Notes under the pieces: model-generated | Told to the model about the DNA's origin: nothing | The model's input: the letters and a program-made list of their open reading frames with translations, nothing else | Database searches by the model: none | Made by a program: the position numbers and the translations under genes | Shown here: piece after piece, positions 50,045 through 60,324 of the stretch | Position numbering within the stretch: position 1 is the first letter of the stretch | How the letters are laid out: every line of letters starts with the position of its first letter | Assembly: GCA_013376995.1 (NCBI GenBank) | Contig: JACAAZ010000019.1 | Coordinates: forward strand, 20,115 to 84,114 | Direction: 5' to 3' | DNA length: 64,000 nt | Source of the DNA: Bacteroidota bacterium | Lineage (GTDB): Bacteria; Bacteroidota; Bacteroidia; Bacteroidales; UBA4417

Positions 50045-50737
50045 ATGAAGTCTCTCCTCACCTTAATGATTGTTTGCCTGTCGTTTTTTGCTTTCTCCCA
50101 GGATATTGTCCTCAGCCAGGATGTAAAATCAGATAGTATCAGGCCTACCAATGGACCTAACCTGAAAAACTATAAACATCTATATGTTGGCCTTGGTTTT
50201 CCGGTATTTACCAATGAAGAGGTTAATTACCTGAAGCCCGGGACATCTATGGTGGTAGATTATGGTATCAGGTATAAGAGAAGGTTCAACAATACATTTG
50301 CATTGCTTGCTGATCTTTCGGTTAACTGGGCTTCTTATAAAATCAAACAGGATGATGGAAAATCAGTTCCGGATACTGTTGTGAATGATAAGGCTAAATT
50401 CCAGATCAATAGCCTTACACCGGCTTTGTTTGCCAGGATCAACGTTGGCAAACGAGGGAATTATATTGGCAATTATCTGGACCTTGGTGCCTATGGAAAC
50501 TGGAACTGGAAGAAATCATATAAGACTGTTAATAAGATTGATAATAACCAGGTTGAGCGTAATGCTATCAACCGTTTGTCCTATATTGAACCCTTTGCTT
50601 ATGGTTTGATGGCCAGGATTGGCATAGGGCGCTATGCGATATCTGCCCGTTACCGGATGAGCGACCTTTTTAAGGATGGAATTCACCCGGAATTACCCAG
50701 GCTTACATTAGGGCTTGAATTGGGAATTCTCAAATAG
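50045..50737 (+). CDS. Outer-membrane beta-barrel-like hypothetical protein
   Basis: Signal peptide MKSLLTLMIVCLSFFAFS; terminal barrel-like ISARYRMSDLFK...LTLGLELGILK; ATG at 50045. Confidence 0.6.
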   Translation: MKSLLTLMIVCLSFFAFSQDIVLSQDVKSDSIRPTNGPNLKNYKHLYVGLGFPVFTNEEVNYLKPGTSMVVDYGIRYKRRFNNTFALLADLSVNWASYKIKQDDGKSVPDTVVNDKAKFQINSLTPALFARINVGKRGNYIGNYLDLGAYGNWNWKKSYKTVNKIDNNQVERNAINRLSYIEPFAYGLMARIGIGRYAISARYRMSDLFKDGIHPELPRLTLGLELGILK

Positions 50738-50779
50738 CGGTATTTATACTGGTACAATCTTGTTCTCCCAAAGAGGATT

Positions 50780-52015
50780 CTAAAGTTTGATGAACTTCCC
50801 GCTGAATATTTTTTGGGAATTGTCCTTTATACGATATAGATAACACCCTGGAGCAAATGATCCCACAGGTAAGCAAAACGTTTCATTGCTCTCAAATTTC
50901 CTTTCCAGGATTTTTTTTCCGCTTAGATCAATGATCATAATATCAGTAAGGCCGTTACTCAGGCCAGATGGTTCAATAACGAGATAATCTTTTACAGGGT
51001 TGCTGGCAATCTTGTATGGGTTTCCGCTTTCGGCGGTTTCGGGAACTCCAACAGAACTATCAGTTGCAAGCCAGATGCATGCATTGATGATAAGCTTTTC
51101 ATGATTACCGCCAGCATCACTTATCCAACCGTCATACAACTGATCATTTGAATCGCCGCTTCCATCATCACATGGAGAACTGTCACCAATCCCAACTACC
51201 TTGCCTTGCCCATAGGTCGCATACGCTACCATGGCATTATTGTTACCAATTGAAGATCCTGTTTTGTATATGACACCTTTAACTGATGTATTGCTTGTTG
51301 GATTAAGAGTCATGGAAGTTCCGGCGCTCCACATGGCTTTTGTTACATTCCCCATAATCCCATGGAGCAGGGGGTCATTAGGAAGGTTTGCAACATTGGT
51401 AGTTGTCTGCGAGAAACTGACATAATCAAAGGTAAATCCAAATGGGTCGTTCTGAATGCTGTTATTGTCCATCAGGTCATTCCAAATATGAGGTGAATCC
51501 CATCCGTCATTGTTCCGGTCTGAATTATCATGGTCGGAAACAACAAACAGCCCGCCTCCATGTTGAACAAACTGAATAATAGCAGTTTTTTCAGCTGTTG
51601 AAAACACGATATTGGGTTCGCATACAATAAAGACCTTATAATTTTTCAAATCCTGTGCATTGCTGCTGTTGTTGTAAGTGATAGACCCGTTGTAAGGAAG
51701 CGTTTCCACCTTGTAACCTTTTTTAACGAGATCTATTCCCCAATAGGAAAGAGCTCCGTTCCAATAATCTTCAGGAGTAGACTGCGTGATTCCTGATTGA
51801 TCCGGAGTTGGGATGCGTTGGGCATTTGACTCATTACCTTGTCCAACACCCGCTGGTCCTGAATCATATCCAAGGTTATGCGAATCGGCATCAATGATCC
51901 AATCAGCGTTCCCAGCTGTTTCTGCTTTTGTTGCATCAAATAATATCCTGTTATTCTGAGCATTCAGAACGAAGGTGAAACAAAGAAAACAAGCGGTGAG
52001 GAGGTAATTCTTCAT
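50780..52015 (-). CDS. Secreted GATase1/DUF4350-like hydrolase with T9SS-like C-terminal sorting domain
   Basis: FVQHGGGLFVVSDHDNSDRNNDGWDSPHIWNDLM; C-terminus IASNPVKDYLVIEP...GCYLYRIKDNSQKIFSGKFIKL. Confidence 0.6.
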   Translation of the reverse strand: MKNYLLTACFLCFTFVLNAQNNRILFDATKAETAGNADWIIDADSHNLGYDSGPAGVGQGNESNAQRIPTPDQSGITQSTPEDYWNGALSYWGIDLVKKGYKVETLPYNGSITYNNSSNAQDLKNYKVFIVCEPNIVFSTAEKTAIIQFVQHGGGLFVVSDHDNSDRNNDGWDSPHIWNDLMDNNSIQNDPFGFTFDYVSFSQTTTNVANLPNDPLLHGIMGNVTKAMWSAGTSMTLNPTSNTSVKGVIYKTGSSIGNNNAMVAYATYGQGKVVGIGDSSPCDDGSGDSNDQLYDGWISDAGGNHEKLIINACIWLATDSSVGVPETAESGNPYKIASNPVKDYLVIEPSGLSNGLTDIMIIDLSGKKILERKFESNETFCLPVGSFAPGCYLYRIKDNSQKIFSGKFIKL

Positions 52016-52069
52016 AATTATGTGGGGAGTTATACTTTGATGTTCTCAGTCAGACAACTGTCCGAAGTA

Positions 52070-52103
52070 GCAAATAGGCCACCTGTCAGGGTAGCCTATT
52101 TGC
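52070..52103 (-). terminator. Intergenic hairpin between two minus-strand CDSs, possible terminator or processing site
   Basis: GCAAATAGGC...GCCTATTTGC 10-bp perfect stem plus partial inner pairing; no strong T run. Confidence 0.4.
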
Positions 52104-52138
52104 AATATGTGTTTTATCTGATGCTCCTACAGGAAGAA

Positions 52139-53413
52139 TTATTCAGTCACTTTAAAATTCTGAAGTTCCCAGGTAGCGGATTCAGTTGTTGAACTCAGGT
52201 ACTTAAACGCGATCCTGACATTGCTTTGCCCCAGGTATGCTGCTGGAATAGCGATATCGCCTGAATTTGCATAAGTCCATGAACTGCCTGAAGGATAGGT
52301 AGGGATTGTTAACTGAACCCAATCAGATGGATTAGGTAATCCTGAAGAATAGGTCTTGGAGATCCAAAGGGTGTGATTGGTCATCATATTGGCAACATCA
52401 CCTTTGTTGATTGCATGTGAAAACCTGACAGTAGCTGCACTAACGCTGCTCAAATCGATTGCAGGGGAAATGAGCCAGTCTTCATTCTGATTGTTGCCAC
52501 CGGAAAATCCGGACATCTTTGCACATTTGTAGGTAATATCAGCTGTCCAGGTCTGGGCACCAGAAACACTCTGTGGAGTAAATCCGCCTAAGCCATTGGC
52601 AAAAGACTCACTGAAGAGTGTCTTAACATATTTGAATCCGATAATGTCGTTGGTATCACGTATTGTCAACTGGTATGTTGAGTTATAATAGCTGAGAATA
52701 CCCTGTATTGTACCACTGCCCGAAGGAATGGTCATCTTTGCGAAATTGGCGAAGTTACTGGTTCTTACGATGAATGTGCTGCCAACACCTTCAAGCTGGC
52801 GGTCACCGGATGCATCTGCATCGGAAAAGGTTGATCCTGCATCTGCAAAACTTACATTTTCAATTCTGACAAGTTTATTAACCATCGCAACATTGAGTGC
52901 TGTTGGAGAAACAACAACTGGTTCAACTTTCTTGCCTGGCAGACTGTCCTGGAAAAGATGCATTGAGATATAAGCTTTAGGCAATTGCCCGATAGCACCT
53001 GCATTTATAAAGCCTAGTTGCGGAAGGTTATGATATCTGCCAAGGTACATTCCCCTGCACTTTATATATACTCTCTCACCTACCCTGAAATCAACATATA
53101 GTGAAGTCTGGTTGATGGCGATCATTATACCTGCTGTTTCATCCTGGATGGTAATGGCCTTGTAAAGGTTGCCAGATTCATCATTAGCTGTAACAACACC
53201 TTTGATAATAATGGTATCCTTAATTGAATCGCATGTGCCAGGATATTTGATCAGAAGATCAGCAATGGTCATGTCATAACGGGCAACCGTATCAAACTCA
53301 ACCTTGGGGACAATGATAGGTGGCTCATCAAAATCACCTTTTACACAGGAAGAGAGAGAGAATGCAATGGTAGCCAGTATGAATAATATACTTAGGATGT
53401 TTTTTGTATTCAT
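52139..53413 (-). CDS. DUF5689-type OB-fold lipoprotein with choice-of-anchor-like C-terminal domain
   Basis: Lipobox FSLSSCVKGDFDEPP; IIIKGVVTANDESGNLYKAITIQDETAGIMIAI; C-terminal WLISPAIDLSSVSAATVRFSHAI. Confidence 0.8.
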   Translation of the reverse strand: MNTKNILSILFILATIAFSLSSCVKGDFDEPPIIVPKVEFDTVARYDMTIADLLIKYPGTCDSIKDTIIIKGVVTANDESGNLYKAITIQDETAGIMIAINQTSLYVDFRVGERVYIKCRGMYLGRYHNLPQLGFINAGAIGQLPKAYISMHLFQDSLPGKKVEPVVVSPTALNVAMVNKLVRIENVSFADAGSTFSDADASGDRQLEGVGSTFIVRTSNFANFAKMTIPSGSGTIQGILSYYNSTYQLTIRDTNDIIGFKYVKTLFSESFANGLGGFTPQSVSGAQTWTADITYKCAKMSGFSGGNNQNEDWLISPAIDLSSVSAATVRFSHAINKGDVANMMTNHTLWISKTYSSGLPNPSDWVQLTIPTYPSGSSWTYANSGDIAIPAAYLGQSNVRIAFKYLSSTTESATWELQNFKVTE

Positions 53414-53467
53414 GGTGGATGTTATTAATCGATTAATGATTTGTTTTTTTGAAATGAATTTCCTTGA

Positions 53468-56185
53468 TTAAAAGCGGAATCCTATGTTGAGGAAATAGGT
53501 GCGTCCGTAAGCGTAATAGTACTTAGGCGGAAACGCATTAAGATTTTCAACTCTGTTTCCGGCAGTGTTGAAATCAATCCTGCTTTGCTCATAGCCACCG
53601 CTGATCAGCTTCTGGTTATCCAGAAGGTTGCTGATGCTGAAGTTAATGTTTAGGAAATAGCTGTTGATCCGGATGGATTTGCCAATGGAAGCATCCAGTG
53701 TCATTCCTCCATCAAGTTGCTGTTGTTGTGATAAGGTCTTTATAATGTCCGATTCAGAAGGTAGCAGTCCATGGATTGTACTCGTGGTGCGCCTTTGTGG
53801 ATTTACATCAAGCCAAATCTTATCATAGAAATTGGCATTCAGATCAAAAAACCAATAATTCTTGTTGTAATGAAGTCCCAGGGAAGAAGCAATCTGCGGA
53901 CTTCCTCCAACGAAGAAGTTTTTGAGATAAACAACCTCAGTTGTGTCAGGCAATGAGCCGTTATCATAATTACGAGTACCGGTTGGACGGTTGGTATACC
54001 GGTAGTTGCCGTAGGCAAAAACTCCGACTATGCTCAGGTTGCTCATGAGTTTAGCTTCTGCTCCGAATTCAAATCCCTGGTGAACACGGTCTTCGTTGGT
54101 TAACGACATGTTTACAAAGGTCCTGAGGTCATCGTCATAGAAGCGCAGTAGTTCACTGTAATTATGGAAAACAGTCTGATACAGAGTGAATCTTCCATTC
54201 AGGTTAGGATACCTGAAAACATAGGAGATATCGCCTGAAAGAATACGCACATCGGTCATGCCAGGTGACAGCTTGGCAGTTGTCCTCGGAGAAATGTAGG
54301 CATCCCTGAGCAGCGGTGAACGGGTCATGGAGGCAACATTAATGGTTACATAATGCCTGCCGCTGATCTTATAAGTATATCCAGCCTTGATAGAATAATT
54401 AAAGTTGGAATGCACTTCGGATTTATGGTAGGATGTCAGGGTATCGCGCCCATTCATCATATTGCCATACCTCCAGTATTGATTTGCCGAAATGGATCCC
54501 CCGATATAATAATCCTGTTTGGGGAAAGAATACTGTTTCAGAGCCCAAAGTGTAGCATTATTTGAATAAAGGTCATAATCGTATCCAAAACGGTCACCTT
54601 TCTTTATAATCCTATCGGGGTTCTTCAGGTCGTTTTGCAACTTAATAGTATCAGCCTGGAAATCTCTCTGTGAATATTGGTCAATATCTACCCAGTAGTT
54701 GCTTCCGAGCAGGTCGTCCAGTGTTTTGTAATGTGAACCTTTATAATGACTGAGCTCAATCCCGCCGTTCAAAGTAGAGTTGTCATTTATCTGCTTGTTA
54801 AGGCGTGAATTCAGGTACCATTGGTTGGTGGAAGTGATATTGTTCTCAAGGATATAGTTTGCCTGCTTACCTTCGAGGTTGGAAAGATAATTGGCCTGGT
54901 AAAGTCCATTCCAGTTGATCTGCCTTACTGAAGGATCAGTTAACCATTGATTAGTGATGGTTTGGCTAAGAACAGGATCAACAGGATCGGGGTAGCTTGA
55001 CTGGTAACCTGGCAGGCTCCTGTAATAATCTGGTCTTGGGTCCCTGGCATTATACCAGTTAAGGGCAGTTGAGCCGGATTTGCCAAAGGAATATGCAAGT
55101 GAACTGGTTACAGTTGTTTTTTCATCAATAGTCCAGTATTCACTAAGGATGATCATCGGTTCATTGGAAGTTTTTATCCTTGAATTGCGCTTATCTCCAT
55201 TCTGATATCCCCAACTGGAATTGTAGTAATTGTTATTCAGCATGTCATAAACTTCCTGGGTGGACGCTGAACTCATGCCGCGTTTGGTTGGAGAAGCATA
55301 AGCTGTTAAAGCAAGGCTGTGGCGGGAGTTGAATTTCTTTTCGGCTCCGACAAAATAAGCATAGCCGTCATAGAATGTACCTTCAACATAGCCTTCATTT
55401 CCCCATCTGCGTGAACCGCTAACTGTGAATGCCCAGTTATTTTGTTTTAACCCCGTTGAATAGGTAAACATCACCCTGTTGGTATAAGAGCGGTTTGATA
55501 ACGCATAGGAGAACTTTGAGCCTTTACGTTGTTTCGATGCACGGGTTGTAAAGTTAGTTGAACCACCAAGTGTACCGATTGAGAACCTACCAGGTTCAAT
55601 TCCATTTAAAAACTCACGGTTGCGGAAAACATCATTTAGTCCGCCCCATTCACCGTAAACAGCTCTTCCGGATTCCCCGTCATTAATAGGCACACCTTCA
55701 ATATAAACATTCTCGTATTCAGAATCATATCCACGTTCTTTAAAGAACATAGAACTAAAACTGTAAGATGCAGTATTGGTGAAAACATCACCAGAGGAGT
55801 GCAGAACACCTGAAACCGCCTGGTCCTTATCGTCGCTTTCACCACTTAATGTGATTTCAGCAAGGCCGGATTCGGATTGCGTAATACTTGGCTTAAGGCT
55901 TACCTTGCCAATATCAGCAGCACCATTCGTGACTTTTACCGGTACAGAAGTTACTTCATAGCCATCTACGGTAACGATTACAGTGTAGTCGCCGGCACTT
56001 GAAACTTCAAGTACAAAGCGTCCATCAGCTCCGGTGAGAGTTTGTTTGGATGCCGCTTCAACTTTTGCCTGCGACACCGCTGATCCTGTCAGGCCATCAA
56101 GAACCTGTCCTGTGATGCTAAATTGAGCCCAGGATGGCACCGAGAAAAACAGGAGAGAAATGAGTAAAGTGTAAATGAACTTCAT
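53468..56185 (-). CDS. TonB-dependent receptor-like outer-membrane protein with carboxypeptidase-regulatory-like N-terminus
   Basis: SITGQVLDGLTGSAVSQAKVEAASKQTLTGADGRFVLEV; barrel ending YAYGRTYFLNIGFRF. Confidence 0.85.
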   Translation of the reverse strand: MKFIYTLLISLLFFSVPSWAQFSITGQVLDGLTGSAVSQAKVEAASKQTLTGADGRFVLEVSSAGDYTVIVTVDGYEVTSVPVKVTNGAADIGKVSLKPSITQSESGLAEITLSGESDDKDQAVSGVLHSSGDVFTNTASYSFSSMFFKERGYDSEYENVYIEGVPINDGESGRAVYGEWGGLNDVFRNREFLNGIEPGRFSIGTLGGSTNFTTRASKQRKGSKFSYALSNRSYTNRVMFTYSTGLKQNNWAFTVSGSRRWGNEGYVEGTFYDGYAYFVGAEKKFNSRHSLALTAYASPTKRGMSSASTQEVYDMLNNNYYNSSWGYQNGDKRNSRIKTSNEPMIILSEYWTIDEKTTVTSSLAYSFGKSGSTALNWYNARDPRPDYYRSLPGYQSSYPDPVDPVLSQTITNQWLTDPSVRQINWNGLYQANYLSNLEGKQANYILENNITSTNQWYLNSRLNKQINDNSTLNGGIELSHYKGSHYKTLDDLLGSNYWVDIDQYSQRDFQADTIKLQNDLKNPDRIIKKGDRFGYDYDLYSNNATLWALKQYSFPKQDYYIGGSISANQYWRYGNMMNGRDTLTSYHKSEVHSNFNYSIKAGYTYKISGRHYVTINVASMTRSPLLRDAYISPRTTAKLSPGMTDVRILSGDISYVFRYPNLNGRFTLYQTVFHNYSELLRFYDDDLRTFVNMSLTNEDRVHQGFEFGAEAKLMSNLSIVGVFAYGNYRYTNRPTGTRNYDNGSLPDTTEVVYLKNFFVGGSPQIASSLGLHYNKNYWFFDLNANFYDKIWLDVNPQRRTTSTIHGLLPSESDIIKTLSQQQQLDGGMTLDASIGKSIRINSYFLNINFSISNLLDNQKLISGGYEQSRIDFNTAGNRVENLNAFPPKYYYAYGRTYFLNIGFRF

Positions 56186-56343
56186 AGAGGGGATTTTAAC
56201 CTTTCTTTTTGATTTATAGGAGATTGATCATTATCTTTTTTAGGGGTTGCAAATGAACGAAAAATATCATTTGCAGCATAAAATTTCATTTTTATTTAGC
56301 TTATAATTCTTCTTTTCTTACTTCACGCAAGAATAAAAAAATC

Positions 56344-56351
56344 TACATTTG
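56344..56351 (+). promoter_or_regulatory. Predicted -7 element TACATTTG upstream of the endonuclease/exonuclease/phosphatase gene
   Basis: TAnnTTTG match 25 nt upstream of ATG. Confidence 0.45.
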
Positions 56352-56376
56352 TTTCCCCCTAACCTAAACCCGAGGT

Positions 56377-57408
56377 ATGACAACAAAACTGAATCTTAGC
56401 TTATTAATACTACTCATACTGATTATCAGTTCGGTAAGAGCGTTTTCCCAAAAACAGGCCAAGGCTATTTGCGTGGCTTTCTACAATATGGAGAACCTCT
56501 ATGATACTATCAATGACCCCACAATTAATGACGAAGAATTCTTGCCAAATGGAGCCGATTTATGGAATACCGATAAATATCTCAGGAAATTGGATCATAT
56601 GTCAACAGTAATCTCGCAAATAGGGGATGAATTCATGAAGGGCGGTCCAACCATCATTGGGCTTTCTGAAATAGAAAATCAGCGGGTTCTGGAAGATCTT
56701 ATCCATACCAAGGCACTTAAGAATTCTGGGTATTCCATTGCTCATTTCGATTCTCCTGACAGGCGTGGAGTAGATGTAGCCATGTTGTATAAGAAAGATT
56801 TTATTTTGGTGCATGAAGTTGCAGTTCCTTTACACATGCCCGATAAGCCCGATTTCAGGACCCGCGACCAGCTTGTTGTGACAGGCTTACTGGATGGTGA
56901 TACCGTTACCATATTAGTCAACCACTGGCCCTCGCGCGGGAATGATGAACCTTACAGGATCGCAGCTGCTCATCTCACACACAAGATTGTTGATTCTCTC
57001 TATGCAAGAAATAAAGAAGCCCGGGTTCTGATCATGGGCGACCTCAATGATGATCCCATCGATCAAAGCCTGATAGTTGCATTGGGTGCTGAAGGCAGGC
57101 CGGAAAAAGTAAAGCAGGGTGGCTTGTACAATCCAATGTGGCAGATGTATAAAGATGGATTAGGATCATTGGCTTACAAGGACAGCTGGAATCTTTTCGA
57201 CCAGATAATCGTTTCCCAACCTTTGATGAAAGAAAAAACCACCTCCTGGAAACTTTATAAAACCAGGATCTTTAAGAAACCTTTCATGATCCAGCAGGAT
57301 GGTCAATTTGCAGGTTATCCTTTCAGGACCTTTGCTGGTGGCGCTTATGCAGGCGGCTACAGCGATCACTTTCCCGTGTTCGTCGTACTGGTAAAGGAGA
57401 AAAAGTAA
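56377..57408 (+). CDS. Secreted endonuclease/exonuclease/phosphatase (EEP) family protein
   Basis: VAFYNMENLYDTINDP, IGLSEIENQRVLEDL, VNHWPSRGND, LIMGDLNDDPID, YSDHFPVFVVL. Confidence 0.9.
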   Translation: MTTKLNLSLLILLILIISSVRAFSQKQAKAICVAFYNMENLYDTINDPTINDEEFLPNGADLWNTDKYLRKLDHMSTVISQIGDEFMKGGPTIIGLSEIENQRVLEDLIHTKALKNSGYSIAHFDSPDRRGVDVAMLYKKDFILVHEVAVPLHMPDKPDFRTRDQLVVTGLLDGDTVTILVNHWPSRGNDEPYRIAAAHLTHKIVDSLYARNKEARVLIMGDLNDDPIDQSLIVALGAEGRPEKVKQGGLYNPMWQMYKDGLGSLAYKDSWNLFDQIIVSQPLMKEKTTSWKLYKTRIFKKPFMIQQDGQFAGYPFRTFAGGAYAGGYSDHFPVFVVLVKEKK

Positions 57409-57504
57409 GGATACTTGCTTGATTTCTTAGGCTAGCCATAAAAATCGCTAAGCCATAATTGTCATCTTTTTGAAAAAGCTAAATTTTTAAACAAACATTG
57501 GCGT

Positions 57505-60288
57505 ATGAAGAAATTTACCCTTTTTCTTTTTCTTGTATTAATTTCCTGCATCACTGGTTTTGCACAAAAAGGTGTGATCATCGGGAAAGTTACAGATGCT
57601 TCAACCGGCGAATCACTGATTGGCGTTAATATAGTATATGGGAAGGGACTGGGAGTCATTACAGATATAGATGGCAATTTCAAGCTGGAAATACCCTATG
57701 GATCATACACACTTACAGTTTCATATGTAGGTTATGTTACACAGTCATTAAAGGTAATGGTTGGTTCTACCCCGGTCAAAACTGACCTGTCCTTGCAGAA
57801 TGTTACATTGGCTGAGGTAGACGTTGTTGCTGATATTGCCAGGACCCGTGAAACCCCGGTAGCTTTTTCCACAATTACTCCCAGGCAGATTGAGGAACAA
57901 CTTGGTGGCAGGGATCTGCCCATGTTGCTCAATTCTACACCCGGGGTCTATGCAACCCAGATGGGGGGAGGAGATGGTGATGCCAGGATCACAATACGTG
58001 GTTTCAATGCCCGTAATGTGGGTGTTCTTCTTGATGGCGTTCCTGTAAATGATATGGAGAACGGTATTGTTTATTGGTCAAACTGGTTCGGGCTCGACAA
58101 TGTTACACGTTCTGTCCAGGTGCAGAGAGGATTAGGTGCATCAAAACTGGCTTTACCTTCCGTTGGAGGTACAATAAACATCATTACCAAAGGCATTGAT
58201 GAACGCAGGGGCGGAACTGTAAAGCAGGAGTTTGGCAGCGACGGATACTTGAACACATCCTTCGGTTATAATTCAGGCAAACTTAAAAAGGGATTTGGAT
58301 ATACCCTGGCAGCCTCTTATAAACGTGGAGACGGCTGGGTGGATCATACCTGGTCAAAGGCTTATTTTTTCTACGGTAAGGTAGATAAGGTTATCGGTCA
58401 TCATATTATATCTGTTTCTGCATATGGTGCACCCCAAAGTCATGGGCAGCGGTCCTATAATCTGCCAGCAGCGGTTTATAGCAAAAAGTGGGCAATGGAC
58501 CACGGTGTTGATTCGATAGACCTTCTACAATATAGTAATACTCACTGGCCAGATGGGAAATATACCTTCGACCATGGCACCAGGTATAATCAGCACTGGG
58601 GGCAATTTCAAACATACACCATTCATCACTTCCTGGTGCCTGGAACTCAGGATACAACCCATTATGGTGGTTACGACAGCCGAAGCGAAAGAATAAATGA
58701 ATTCTTTAAACCACAGTTTACGATCAAGGATTTCTGGACAATCAATAGTAAATTATCCTTGTCGAATATTGCCTATATGTCGCTTGGCAATGGTGGAGGT
58801 GTCAGGGCCAAGAAGTCTCCTTTAGATTACCTGGCTTCGGGTGAATGGGATATTCAGCCAATCCGTGATTACAATACGTTTTACCCTATCCTTCCCGGTG
58901 ATACCGCCAATTATAGCGCAACACTTAATAAGACTAACGGCAATTTCCTTGTTGAACGCAAAAATGACCACATCTGGCTTGGATTGCTTTCAACCTTCAC
59001 CTATTCATATTCTCCATCAATAACCATGAGCGGTGGGATCGATGTCAGGACCTATAAGGGAAAACATTACGAAGAAATCTATGACCTGATTGGTGCAGGT
59101 TATATCATCAACTTCGATGATCATTCGCAGTCTCAATACCTCCCGAATGGAAAATTGAATTATAAAGCCTTTATGAAACAAGTAGGCGATAAGATCAATT
59201 ACTATAACGACGGGCTGGTTAGATGGGGCGGCCTTTTTTACCAGGCTGAGTACAAGGTTCAAAAGTTGAGCGCTTTTATCAACCTAACCACTGCACGTAC
59301 AGGTTATCAAAGAGTCGACCTTTTTAAACCAGATTCCCTGCAGAAGACAGATTGGAAATGGATTAATGGCTGGACCGTTAAGGGTGGAGCCAATTATAAC
59401 ATCAACCGCTATTTTTCGGTCTTTATGAACCTGGGCTATTTGAATAAAGCTCCAAGGTTTAACAATGTTTTTGATAATTATAACCTTTTATACAGGGATA
59501 TTAAAAATGAAATTGTAAGGGCCGTGGAACTTGGTCTTGCATACAGCAGCCGCAAATTTTCGATCAATGTTAATTCATATTACACAAATTGGCTAAACCG
59601 GCCCGTTGATCTTGCTACTCCAATTCCTATTACAGACTCTCTGGGAGAAACAGTTACCTATTCAGCTAATATTAACGGTCTGGCAGCCTTGCATAAAGGC
59701 ATTGAAATCGATTTTGCATGGCAGCCCCTCAGGAAAGTTAAAATTGAAGGATTATTCTCTTTGGGAGATTGGATCTGGAATTCAGCGGATACAGTCAGGG
59801 TAAGGGATGATTATGGAGCAACCAAGCTTGTTAAATACGTTGATGCAAAGGGAATTCATGTCGGAGATGCAGCACAGTTCCAGGTGGGCGGACAGATAAG
59901 GTATGAACCGGTGAAGGACTTATATGTAAGCGGGAATATTACCTATTTCGGGAAATATTACTCGAATTTCGATCCAATGAGCTACGATAAGGCTGATCCA
60001 AAAGATGCAGCTAATTTTGATGCTAATGGAAACCCGGTAGATCCCTGGATAATACCTTCTTACTTCCTCGTAGATTTCAATGCCGGATACGCTTACAGGA
60101 TTTCAAAAGCATATAAAATCCAATTCCGTTTGAATGTCCTGAATGCACTTAATACAGTTTATGTGTCGGATGCTGACGACAATTCAGCAAATATCGGCCA
60201 GTCATGGAATACGCATGATACCCGGTCAGCAGCAGTATTCTTTGGTCTCGGAAGGAGATATACTGCCTCAATAGCTTTCCAATTCTGA
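57505..60288 (+). CDS. TonB-dependent receptor with CarboxypepD_reg-like domain and plug
   Basis: IGKVTDASTGESLIGVNIVYGKGLGVITDIDGNF; ARITIRGFNARNVGVLLDGVPVNDMENG; terminal RRYTASIAFQF. Confidence 0.93.
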   Translation: MKKFTLFLFLVLISCITGFAQKGVIIGKVTDASTGESLIGVNIVYGKGLGVITDIDGNFKLEIPYGSYTLTVSYVGYVTQSLKVMVGSTPVKTDLSLQNVTLAEVDVVADIARTRETPVAFSTITPRQIEEQLGGRDLPMLLNSTPGVYATQMGGGDGDARITIRGFNARNVGVLLDGVPVNDMENGIVYWSNWFGLDNVTRSVQVQRGLGASKLALPSVGGTINIITKGIDERRGGTVKQEFGSDGYLNTSFGYNSGKLKKGFGYTLAASYKRGDGWVDHTWSKAYFFYGKVDKVIGHHIISVSAYGAPQSHGQRSYNLPAAVYSKKWAMDHGVDSIDLLQYSNTHWPDGKYTFDHGTRYNQHWGQFQTYTIHHFLVPGTQDTTHYGGYDSRSERINEFFKPQFTIKDFWTINSKLSLSNIAYMSLGNGGGVRAKKSPLDYLASGEWDIQPIRDYNTFYPILPGDTANYSATLNKTNGNFLVERKNDHIWLGLLSTFTYSYSPSITMSGGIDVRTYKGKHYEEIYDLIGAGYIINFDDHSQSQYLPNGKLNYKAFMKQVGDKINYYNDGLVRWGGLFYQAEYKVQKLSAFINLTTARTGYQRVDLFKPDSLQKTDWKWINGWTVKGGANYNINRYFSVFMNLGYLNKAPRFNNVFDNYNLLYRDIKNEIVRAVELGLAYSSRKFSINVNSYYTNWLNRPVDLATPIPITDSLGETVTYSANINGLAALHKGIEIDFAWQPLRKVKIEGLFSLGDWIWNSADTVRVRDDYGATKLVKYVDAKGIHVGDAAQFQVGGQIRYEPVKDLYVSGNITYFGKYYSNFDPMSYDKADPKDAANFDANGNPVDPWIIPSYFLVDFNAGYAYRISKAYKIQFRLNVLNALNTVYVSDADDNSANIGQSWNTHDTRSAAVFFGLGRRYTASIAFQF

Positions 60289-60324
60289 AATAACTGAAAT
60301 TTAATACTTCCAAACATAAAGATC